Source of the DNA: Pelobacter sp. UBA5610
Lineage (GTDB): Bacteria; Desulfobacterota; Desulfuromonadia; Desulfuromonadales; Syntrophotaleaceae
DNA: 12,700 nucleotides
Assembly (NCBI GenBank): GCA_002424645.1
Contig: DIKU01000035.1
Coordinates: 5,529-18,228 of the forward strand
Direction of reading: 5' to 3'
Below the pieces are notes generated by a model. That model saw only the letters and a program-made list of their open reading frames with translations. It was not told the origin of the DNA and searched no databases. Shown here one piece after another: positions 6,694-12,700 of the stretch (its first letter is position 1; each line of letters opens with the position of its first letter). The translations under genes and the position numbers were made by a program.

Positions 6694-8010
6694 TCAGGTC
6701 ATCTTGCGAGAGGCTACCTTGGATAGAAGCATAAATCCGATCACCCCGGCCAGCAAAGAGGAAACAAATATGCCGAGCTTGGCATTATTCGAAAGGGAAA
6801 TATTGATAAAGGCAAGATTGCTGATAAACAATGACATGGTGAATCCTATCCCGCCTAGAATCCCGACCCCAAGCACTTCCAGCCACGAGGTGCCGCGCGG
6901 CAGCGTACACAGTCCGCTTCGCACCGATACCCAAGAAAAGACAAGGATGCCGAGAGGTTTGCCCACCAACAACCCCAAAGCCACACCGATGGTTACCGGG
7001 TGGGTCAATCCCGTGGTCAGATCCTGCCAGCGCAGGACCAGCCCCGCGTTGGCCAGGGCAAAGATGGGAATCACGCCAAAAATGACCCAATGGTGAAGCT
7101 GGTGTTCCATGCGCTGCAAGGAACTCATGGCATCGTGACAGATGTGTTCGAGGGCAAGCAACGCACCAAGGCGCTCCTCATGATGAAACGGTCCGGGCAC
7201 TTCCCCGACTTCTTTATACCGTCCCATATAATGTTCGGTGCGCGCCACGAACTCCTTGTGGCAAAGTCGCGGCCGCGCGGGAATGACCGCCCCGACCAAT
7301 ACCCCGGCAATGGAGCCGTGGATGCCGGATTTGAGCAAAGCCACCCACAGGCAAACGCCGACCAAACCATAAAAATTGAGGGACTGCACTCCCATCCGGT
7401 TGCCGACCACCAACACCAGCAGCAGCCCCAATGCCACCGCCAGCTGCACAAACGCGAGTTGACCACTGTAAAATATGGCGATAACCAGCACGGCACCAAG
7501 ATCGTCAACAATGGCAAGCGCCGTAAGGAAGATCGCCAGGGAGCGGGAGATTTTCCCTTTCAGCAGCGCCAGAATTCCCAGGGCGAAGGCAATATCGGTC
7601 GCCATGGGGATGCCCCAACCGCGGGATTCCGGACCAAAGGGATTGATCAGGTAAAAAATCACTGCCGGCACCAGCATGCCGCCAAAGGCTGCTGCAATCG
7701 GCAGCATCGCCTGACGAAAGCTGGCCAGCTCGCCTGCCATGAATTCCCTTTTGAGTTCCAAACCGACCAGGAAAAAAAACACGGCCATCAGGCCATCGTT
7801 GATCCAGTGGTGCAAGGTTTGAGTCAGGCCGAATTGATCGAACCCGATGGTTAACTCGAGTTCCCAAAAATGAAAATAGGTTTCGCTCCAGGGCGAATTG
7901 GCCAGAACCATGGCCAGAAGCGTAGCCCCGAACAATACAATGCCACCTGAGGCCTGATGCTTAAAAAAGTCCTCAAATGGTTGTTTGAAAAATGCAATAC
8001 GAAAGTTCAT
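6694..8010 (-). CDS. nhaA: Na+/H+ antiporter NhaA
   Basis: NhaA is an inner-membrane antiporter that exports one Na+ (or Li+) for two protons and so maintains pH and sodium homeostasis. The 438-residue product carries the key residues in context: Asp139 in PMATDIAFALG (E. coli Asp133), the ion-binding pair Asp169-Asp170 in AIVDDLGAVL (Asp163/164), and Lys351 in VGKPLGI (Lys300). Many hydrophobic helices cover the sequence. It is about 50 residues longer than E. coli NhaA; most of the excess is a hydrophilic, His- and Glu-rich segment at about 245-305, between the central helices. The open frame begins 18 bases earlier at a TTG, but the ATG at 8008-8010 has GGGAGGAG 4-6 bases upstream and is clearly the start. 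The gene seems to be transcribed alone: 151 bases lie upstream and over 250 downstream. Confidence 0.97.
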   Translation of the reverse strand: MNFRIAFFKQPFEDFFKHQASGGIVLFGATLLAMVLANSPWSETYFHFWELELTIGFDQFGLTQTLHHWINDGLMAVFFFLVGLELKREFMAGELASFRQAMLPIAAAFGGMLVPAVIFYLINPFGPESRGWGIPMATDIAFALGILALLKGKISRSLAIFLTALAIVDDLGAVLVIAIFYSGQLAFVQLAVALGLLLVLVVGNRMGVQSLNFYGLVGVCLWVALLKSGIHGSIAGVLVGAVIPARPRLCHKEFVARTEHYMGRYKEVGEVPGPFHHEERLGALLALEHICHDAMSSLQRMEHQLHHWVIFGVIPIFALANAGLVLRWQDLTTGLTHPVTIGVALGLLVGKPLGILVFSWVSVRSGLCTLPRGTSWLEVLGVGILGGIGFTMSLFISNLAFINISLSNNAKLGIFVSSLLAGVIGFMLLSKVASRKMT

Positions 8011-8161
8011 AAGACTCCTCCCAGACAACCATGCATGCTGTCAAACAGTTATCTTTTAACAAAAACTCACCGGAATTTATGAGATAGACTATCCAAGAAC
8101 CCGGCCGATGCAACTCTGTCATGACCGACCACAAGGGCTTTTTCCGGTTTTAAAATCGACC
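8011..8161 (-). other. budA-nhaA intergenic region with possible leader structure
   Basis: These 151 bases must hold the budA 3' end and the nhaA promoter and leader. I see a 7-base inverted repeat, ACCGGAA (8069-8075) with TTCCGGT (8142-8148), enclosing a small palindrome GATAGACTATC (8083-8093). Neither a clear terminator nor a convincing promoter could be picked out. Confidence 0.3.
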
Positions 8162-8950
8162 CTAATGCTCCTGTTCAACCCGCTTCAGATCCGCACTGCG
8201 GTCCTGTCCCAGATCGACATCCGAAAATGCTTTTGAATCGGGCAAGCGCAATAAAATCTCGCTGGTCCGGTCAACATCGACAGTGGCCTTCTGTACCGAA
8301 AAAGCAAGGATGTGCCCCCCGGCCTTGCGATCGCTGGTAAGAAAATGCAGATGGTAACCCGGCACTCCGATGCCTTTGACAAACGCCGGAGAACGGTATC
8401 CGACAATGACGCCTTCGACATCCTCGAATTCAAACTCCGGCTGATGCCTGGCAACTTCGGTCAACGCCGGATAGGGTTTGGTCTGCGGTGGCACACTGCG
8501 GGTTTTCATGACGCGAAATTGCCCTTCGATCCGCAGCGCATAAAACAGGTTCAGATTTGGTAATTGCGCGTCGAGCCATTGCTGAAACATCATAAAATCA
8601 GTACCGGATACAATATCTCGACGCAGTTCTGACTCGAAAAAAGTCACCGCTGCAAAGGGCGTGGTATCCGTATCAGACACCACTTCCACTTTGCCATCGC
8701 TACGTACCCGGTAAATAATGCCATCGAGCATAACCATCTCACCGTTGAGACGATCAAAGGTCCCGATACCAAAATCTCCGTGTTGACGCAATTCGGCGAT
8801 GGGCATGGTGCCGTCATACAATCCGCTCAGCAACGCATCGATCGTCGAAACTTGCACCAGGGTATCCTGACCCGCTATCGCCGGCAGGCAGCAGTACACA
8901 CATAACGCAACGGTCATCGCTGCCGTTTTAAAACGCACCCATTTCATCAT
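8162..8950 (-). CDS. budA: Alpha-acetolactate decarboxylase, exported
   Basis: The enzyme converts (S)-2-acetolactate to (R)-acetoin and CO2, a step of acetoin/2,3-butanediol metabolism. The 262-residue product carries the zinc ligands His200 and His202 (GYHLHF) and His213 (GGHILAF). It also has the family motifs GIGTFDRLNGEMVMLDG (61-77, with Glu71) and MKTRSVPPQTKPYP (148-161, with an active-site Arg at 151). The first 26 residues look like a Sec signal peptide: basic MMKWVRFK, a hydrophobic core and the cleavage site AIA before Gly27. The mature enzyme would thus be periplasmic or secreted, as for the Brevibacillus enzyme. Two adjacent ATGs (8948-8950 and 8945-8947) follow GGAGAG, and either could be used. 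The gene lies 55 bases after the NlpC/P60 gene and may be cotranscribed with it. No acetolactate synthase is in the window. Confidence 0.93.
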   Translation of the reverse strand: MMKWVRFKTAAMTVALCVYCCLPAIAGQDTLVQVSTIDALLSGLYDGTMPIAELRQHGDFGIGTFDRLNGEMVMLDGIIYRVRSDGKVEVVSDTDTTPFAAVTFFESELRRDIVSGTDFMMFQQWLDAQLPNLNLFYALRIEGQFRVMKTRSVPPQTKPYPALTEVARHQPEFEFEDVEGVIVGYRSPAFVKGIGVPGYHLHFLTSDRKAGGHILAFSVQKATVDVDRTSEILLRLPDSKAFSDVDLGQDRSADLKRVEQEH

Positions 8951-9005
8951 TATCTCTCCATGGACTAAACGCCCCGCATAGATTCATAACTGTTTTCCCA
9001 AAAGG

Positions 9006-10340
9006 TCATGGCTCGGCAATACCCCGGAGCAGCACCATGCCCTCAACCCGCTCAAGCAGCAGTCCCTCAGGCCGCATCAGGTTACTTAGTTCATCGCCTG
9101 GACGCAACCCGGTGATGACCGTTTGCCCCACCAGATGGCGCCCCATCCTTGCGTGACGATCTTTGGTTTTAATGCCCCATATGGTATGGAGGAATACCGG
9201 CTGGTCTTTGAAAATACCCACATACAACATGATGTGTCCCGGCATATATGCCAGGGACAGCCAAGGCTCCGCCTGACTCATGATGAATCGCTCCCGCTCC
9301 TTTGCGGGTATGTGCTTCAGATTCAGACTTTTTCCGACTTTGGCCTGTCCGGCGGAATTACGGGGCAGGTACAAACCGAAACAGGCAAAAAGATCCTGCA
9401 AGGTGGCGGAACAGTCTCGTCCTCCGAGCTGCCCTCCCCAGTCGTAAGGTTTACCGAGCATGCGATTGCCGAGCTCTGCCATATGCGCAGGCGTCAATAA
9501 CAGCGGAAAGGGTTGCGACGCTTCGGCCGGCATCAAAGCCAGCCGCAGGCGGGCGCGACCTTTGTCGCCACGCATGGCCACCCAAACCTTGTCCGGCGTC
9601 GCTTTCGCCCAGATACTGCCCAGGGCGGCTGTGGCGAGGACCTCGCCGCTAGGGCCGGTCAACAACACATCATCCCGGATCACTACGGACCAGGCCGACG
9701 TCGTATATTGTTGAATGAACGCCTGATCCACCGGGGCGACATCCGTTGCCGGAATCCATCCGAACATCGCATCGGTTTCAACCAGCAACCAACCGCCATC
9801 GGCCGAATGTTGACGAACCCGCACCGGCATACTGGCCTGAATGGAGGAGTTTTGCAGGTAATCGAAAGGGAACCCTTCGCCCGCCCGCTTTACGTCATAA
9901 AAAGCCGGTTGCCGTGTTGGCAGTCCCCTTACACTGGAAGCACGCAGAGTTATGGCTGGGTAATCGGCGTTGGGAAATTCCCCCTCCGCACAAAGAAGCA
10001 ACCATTGTTGCCGGATTTGCATGGGGATGGGCCGATAATTACTTCCGAACACCTGATTATTAAGCAACCACTTCCGGATATGAAACAACTGGTGCCCCGT
10101 GCGTCCTTCCCAGGAATCCTGCCATGGAGCAAGAAAACGCCGTCGATAGTCATCGGACCATTGTTTCTGACGTTTGGCAGGCAGCAATGCATCCTCAGCA
10201 GTATCTTTCACCACATACGCCGTGAGATGCTGTGGCAAAATCTGCAGATCCAAAAGTTCCTCATGCTCAACCTGCGTCTCACAACTCGCCACGAACATTG
10301 CTATCATGAGTACAATGAGATTCCACAGCCACTTGCACAT
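9006..10340 (-). CDS. SH3b and NlpC/P60 cell-wall peptidase lipoprotein
   Basis: This is a predicted peptidoglycan endopeptidase of the C40 family, cutting bonds next to gamma-D-glutamyl residues in stem peptides. The 444-residue product starts with a lipoprotein signal (MCKWLWNLIVLMIAMFVASC, lipobox Cys20), so it should be membrane-anchored. The order is: an N-terminal stabilising region (to about 165), two SH3b-like segments (about 166-270, including MPVRVRQHSADGGWLLVE and GWIPATDV), then the catalytic domain. The catalytic residues are Cys310 (GGRDCSAT), His369 (MPGHIMLYVG) and probably His385 (FLHTIWG). This layout matches a Desulfovibrio-type family with known structure (N_NLPC_P60, SH3_6/SH3_7, NLPC_P60). 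I chose the ATG at 10338-10340 with GAGG 8 bases before it; the open frame starts 21 bases earlier at a TTG that would spoil nothing but is unneeded. It follows the small lipoprotein by 24 bases. Confidence 0.92.
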   Translation of the reverse strand: MCKWLWNLIVLMIAMFVASCETQVEHEELLDLQILPQHLTAYVVKDTAEDALLPAKRQKQWSDDYRRRFLAPWQDSWEGRTGHQLFHIRKWLLNNQVFGSNYRPIPMQIRQQWLLLCAEGEFPNADYPAITLRASSVRGLPTRQPAFYDVKRAGEGFPFDYLQNSSIQASMPVRVRQHSADGGWLLVETDAMFGWIPATDVAPVDQAFIQQYTTSAWSVVIRDDVLLTGPSGEVLATAALGSIWAKATPDKVWVAMRGDKGRARLRLALMPAEASQPFPLLLTPAHMAELGNRMLGKPYDWGGQLGGRDCSATLQDLFACFGLYLPRNSAGQAKVGKSLNLKHIPAKERERFIMSQAEPWLSLAYMPGHIMLYVGIFKDQPVFLHTIWGIKTKDRHARMGRHLVGQTVITGLRPGDELSNLMRPEGLLLERVEGMVLLRGIAEP

Positions 10341-10364
10341 CGGTACCACCTCGTTCTTCAACAG

Positions 10365-10784
10365 CTAAACCTGGTGTTTCTCCGGATTGCCGAGTCTGAC
10401 TTGCAAAGACCGTGGCGAACCGTTCTGCGGAAAGGGTTGCAGCTGGCGCCGGGAGCGAATCAGGTCCACCCCGTCCACCACCATATGCCACTCGCCATCC
10501 TTCTCATGGGGCGGGACAGAAACCTCGAAGGTGGTCGAAAACAGCCAGTACCGAACGATGAAATCGTGATCTTTGAAACCTGTTAACGTACCGGTCAACG
10601 CAACTTTCCCACCCTCTTTAAGCCTCTTATATGCCACCATGCCACCTGGAGAGATCAAAAGATACATCTCCGGCGAAGTCCACTCTCCGACATAATCGCC
10701 AGGATCCGGGGAAATGGTATCGCCGCAGGCAACTAAACATAAAAGCAACAGCAAACCAAGCAGCATTCCTATCCTACTGCGCAC
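10365..10784 (-). CDS. Small lipoprotein of unknown function
   Basis: I do not recognise the family. The product (about 139 residues) starts with a clear lipoprotein signal: basic MRSRIG, a leucine-rich core, and the lipobox LVAC with Cys20, followed by Gly-Asp. The mature part, about 120 residues, is rich in alternating polar and hydrophobic residues and Gly/Trp (YVGEW, ISPGGMVAYKR, GTLTGF, DGEWHMVVDG), which suggests a small beta-barrel or lipocalin-like fold; this is inference. The start is uncertain: GTG at 10782-10784 has GGTGG 5 bases upstream, GTG at 10791-10793 is longer but poorly spaced, and an ATG lies at 10764-10766. It is followed after 24 bases by the NlpC/P60 lipoprotein gene, so the two are likely one operon and may act together at the envelope. 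Confidence 0.8.
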   Translation of the reverse strand: MRSRIGMLLGLLLLLCLVACGDTISPDPGDYVGEWTSPEMYLLISPGGMVAYKRLKEGGKVALTGTLTGFKDHDFIVRYWLFSTTFEVSVPPHEKDGEWHMVVDGVDLIRSRRQLQPFPQNGSPRSLQVRLGNPEKHQV

Positions 10785-11033
10785 TATTTCCACCCTTTCC
10801 GCGTAAACTTACGCCGCATCGTCTTCGATCACTCCAGCCACTCCGGTGAAACCGGATGGCCGGATTCGGCAGCTCCGTAACGAGATACAAACCGGATACC
10901 TACTGTACCACAATCGTGACCATCCCGCCCACGTGCCTGAAAATCACGGCCCTGCCAATACGGATGAATGCCGGCGCGTCCGTCCCCGCAAAGGCGCGCT
11001 TCTTGACAGAAAAGCAAAAGTCAAAGGCAAGAT
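10785..11033. other. Intergenic interval, no gene assigned
   Basis: These 249 bases separate the oxidoreductase stop from the lipoprotein start, both on the minus strand. Several short open frames cross the interval on both strands, among them 10846-11037 on the plus strand and 10829-11017 on the minus strand. None has a ribosome binding site or a family I recognise. Other structure seen: the hairpin at 10834-10863 and an inverted TTGAC/GTCAA pair at 11002-11022. The interval probably holds the oxidoreductase 3' end and the promoter and leader of the lipoprotein operon; it could also be the remnant of a decayed gene. Confidence 0.4.
10834..10863 (-). other. Strong hairpin upstream of the lipoprotein gene
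   Basis: On the minus strand the arms CCGGCCA-TCCGG and CCGGA-TGGCTGG pair around the loop TTTCA with one bulged G and one G-U pair, giving a 12-base-pair stem. No U tract follows, so it is not an intrinsic terminator. It lies 50 bases before the lipoprotein start and may be part of its 5' leader. Confidence 0.4.
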
Positions 11034-12533
11034 CTAGATCACACCGGCGATTAAGCGTTGTCGTATTATCCCACCGGTATCCGCACCGTCCAGAAGCCGT
11101 GTGCAACTGACCTGTTGTTCAATCAATTCCTTGAGCCGCGAAGACAGGCTCGTATCCCCCATAAGGATGCTGCCGACAAGGAAAGAATTGCGAAATACAA
11201 ACAAAGCATAGTGAGCTTCACATTGATCCTCAAACACCTGGAAGCTGCCGTCTTCAGGATGCACCTGACCGACACTGAACAGATCAACATCGAGCACTTT
11301 AAGGATATTGGAGCGAGAGATACCGGTGAAACTCGCATGTCCGCCTGCAGCATTGGTACCGGCCACTTCCCCCTGCAGCTGCGCAGGCATCCAGGTGCCG
11401 TAAATCACCCCTTGATGCTCTGCGACATCGCCGACGGCAAAGATATCGGGGTTGGAGGTACGCATAGCGTTGTCCACAAGGATTCCATTGTTTACATCAA
11501 GGTTGGCCTGCCGCGCCAGGGCGCTGTTGCAGCGCACACCTGCAGCAAAAACCACCAATTCCGCGGCAACAACTTCCCCTGAGGCCAAAGCCACACCGGT
11601 AACCGCCTGCCCGCCGACGAAATTTTGAACGCGCCCCCCACAAATCAGACGAATCCCGAGCTTTTCAATATAACCGGCTAAACGTTCACCTGCAGCGCGG
11701 GTCAACTGACGTGGCAGCAACCAGTCGAAACCTTCGACGATCGTGACCTGCACCCCCTGACGAGCCAGAGCCGCAGCGGTTTCCAGTCCCAAAACACCGC
11801 CTCCGATCACCACACAGTTCTTCTTCGACTGCGCTTTTGCCAGAATATCGATCGCATCCTGTTGCGTGCGCAATGCCTTGACGCCATCTTTTTCCGCGCC
11901 GCTAATGGGCGGAATAAAAGAGTGCGCCCCCATGGACAGTATCAATTTGTCATAGGGCATATCCTCCTGCCCCCGGAGGCGAAGCACCTTATGATTTATA
12001 TCAATAGCCGTGACCTCGACACCAAGAAGCAGATCGATACGGTTATCTTCGTACCACTGCAACGGGTAAATCTGCAGTTGCTGCGCTGTCAGCTCACCGG
12101 CAAGGTAGCGGGTGAGATTGAGCCGATAATAGGGAACTTCCGGCTCCCGGCTGAGTACTTTGATCGTCGCGGATGGCGCATTTTTTCGCACGGTTGATGC
12201 CGCGGAAAGCCCGGAGATTCCTGCTCCGACAATGACAATGACCTCACTGGAATCAATAGTTTCAACAGGTGATGGCTCCGCCACAACCGGTTCAAACTGG
12301 TCGGCGCCGGCACCGCAAACCGGGCAGGACTCAGGGGGGGCCTCGCCCTCATGGATATAATTGCATACCAAACAGCGCCAGGCCTTGGGGCCCAATGTAT
12401 CAGGGGAAGGTGAGTCATCCATCTTTTCTTCAAATAAACCCTTATCGACCCCGCAGACAGGACAACATTCCGGCAAAATTTCACCGACATGAACGTATCC
12501 ACAAACTGTACATTGCCAACATTTATTCGCCAC
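11034..12533 (-). CDS. NAD(P)H:rubredoxin oxidoreductase with two N-terminal rubredoxin domains
   Basis: This is a flavoprotein that passes electrons from NAD(P)H to rubredoxin iron centres, a step used by anaerobes to feed oxygen- or peroxide-reducing proteins. The 499-residue product starts with two short rubredoxin-like domains. The first has C8, C11, C24 and C27 (CTVCGY and CCPVCG). The second has C54, C57, C70 and C73 (CLVCNY and SCPVCG). The reductase follows: FAD-binding GAGISG (103-108), pyridine-nucleotide-binding GGGVLG (244-249), FAD motif FAVGD (365-369), and a C-terminal domain to 499. The start is a GTG at 12531-12533 with AAGGAG 6 bases upstream; it places the first rubredoxin cysteines right after the start. 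The gene appears to be monocistronic. The electron acceptor and whether NADH or NADPH is used are unknown. Confidence 0.92.
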   Translation of the reverse strand: MANKCWQCTVCGYVHVGEILPECCPVCGVDKGLFEEKMDDSPSPDTLGPKAWRCLVCNYIHEGEAPPESCPVCGAGADQFEPVVAEPSPVETIDSSEVIVIVGAGISGLSAASTVRKNAPSATIKVLSREPEVPYYRLNLTRYLAGELTAQQLQIYPLQWYEDNRIDLLLGVEVTAIDINHKVLRLRGQEDMPYDKLILSMGAHSFIPPISGAEKDGVKALRTQQDAIDILAKAQSKKNCVVIGGGVLGLETAAALARQGVQVTIVEGFDWLLPRQLTRAAGERLAGYIEKLGIRLICGGRVQNFVGGQAVTGVALASGEVVAAELVVFAAGVRCNSALARQANLDVNNGILVDNAMRTSNPDIFAVGDVAEHQGVIYGTWMPAQLQGEVAGTNAAGGHASFTGISRSNILKVLDVDLFSVGQVHPEDGSFQVFEDQCEAHYALFVFRNSFLVGSILMGDTSLSSRLKELIEQQVSCTRLLDGADTGGIIRQRLIAGVI

Positions 12534-12558
12534 AGCATTCTCCTTCGCTAGGGGGAGC

Positions 12559-12649
12559 CGTCAGATTACAACAAAATACACACCTGCTCTTCAAGAAAAC
12601 GCAGAAAGTTAAAAACTTTCCCACTAAAAAAAACCTCGCCAATCTGACG
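12559..12649. promoter_or_regulatory. Inverted repeats in the oxidoreductase promoter region
   Basis: CGTCAGATT (12559-12567) is mirrored by AATCTGACG (12641-12649), 73 bases apart. Between them lies a perfect 7-base palindrome, GAAAGTT-AAA-AACTTTC (12604-12620), next to a run of eight A/T (12626-12633). The left arm overlaps the candidate -10 element. This could be a looped operator or chance in A/T-rich DNA. Confidence 0.35.
12565..12594 (-). promoter_or_regulatory. Candidate sigma-70 promoter of the oxidoreductase gene
   Basis: On the minus strand TTGAAG (12594-12589) is followed after 18 bases by TGTAAT (12570-12565), five of six bases of the -10 consensus. Transcription would start near 12558, leaving a leader of about 25 bases before the GTG start. 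Confidence 0.45.
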
Positions 12650-12700
12650 TAAAAACGTTTAAGGAGCGCTTACAAATCTATTCAATCATACACATGAAAC

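Noticed and set aside
7000..7854. Plus-strand open frame opposite nhaA
   Set aside because: It is antisense to a clear antiporter gene, and its His/Gln-rich composition is typical of shadow frames of membrane proteins.
9513..10586. Long plus-strand open frame opposite the NlpC/P60 and lipoprotein genes
   Set aside because: It is antisense to two supported genes, with low-complexity, arginine- and histidine-rich content and no domain signature.
10785..11033. c-di-GMP (GEMM) or other known riboswitch before the lipoprotein gene
   Set aside because: The conserved GEMM core sequences are absent; only a plain hairpin was found.
10846..11037. 63-codon plus-strand gene
   Set aside because: It has no ribosome binding site at its GTG, no recognised family and no distinct codon signature; kept as an observation only.

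Overview
The window looks like an ordinary chromosomal stretch from an anaerobic, Gram-negative deltaproteobacterium of the Desulfuromonadales type (Geobacter / Pelobacter / Syntrophotalea relatives). This is inference. It rests on a DUF4911 protein, a rubredoxin-linked NAD(P)H oxidoreductase, an SH3b-NlpC/P60 lipoprotein of the kind seen in Desulfovibrio, an acetolactate decarboxylase (acetoin/butanediol metabolism), a sigma-54-like promoter, and base composition that by eye is in the mid-50s % GC. The genes are read with standard bacterial Shine-Dalgarno signals.

Layout. At the left, on the plus strand, is an MscS-type mechanosensitive channel (28-1167), almost abutting a small convergent DUF4911 gene (1187-1420, minus). 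A plus-strand rhomboid protease follows (1656-2582); the intergenic gaps on both sides of it hold two different imperfect palindromic repeats. Everything from 2778 to 12533 is on the minus strand. In order of transcription (right to left) this is: a tandem-rubredoxin/FAD oxidoreductase (12533-11034); a small lipoprotein (10784-10365) and an SH3b-NlpC/P60 cell-wall peptidase lipoprotein (10340-9006) in one operon; an exported acetolactate decarboxylase budA (8950-8162); the Na+/H+ antiporter nhaA (8010-6694); a 52-residue ribbon-helix-helix protein (6436-6278); and the ileS-lspA operon (6043-2778), coupled by an ATGA overlap and closed by a clear intrinsic terminator at 2711-2753.

How the genes fit together. 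Most products act in or on the cell envelope: osmotic release (MscS), sodium/pH homeostasis (NhaA), lipoprotein maturation (LspA), intramembrane proteolysis (rhomboid) and peptidoglycan cleavage (NlpC/P60). LspA would process the two lipoproteins encoded nearby. The oxidoreductase probably serves oxygen or redox defence, and the decarboxylase makes acetoin from acetolactate outside the cytoplasm.

I do not see a clearly undescribed multi-gene system. The points most worth a second look are the repeats flanking the rhomboid gene, the sigma-54-like site upstream of the ribbon-helix-helix gene, the exported decarboxylase, the double-rubredoxin fusion and the unexplained interval 10785-11033. No tRNA, rRNA, CRISPR array, intact insertion sequence or phage gene was seen.
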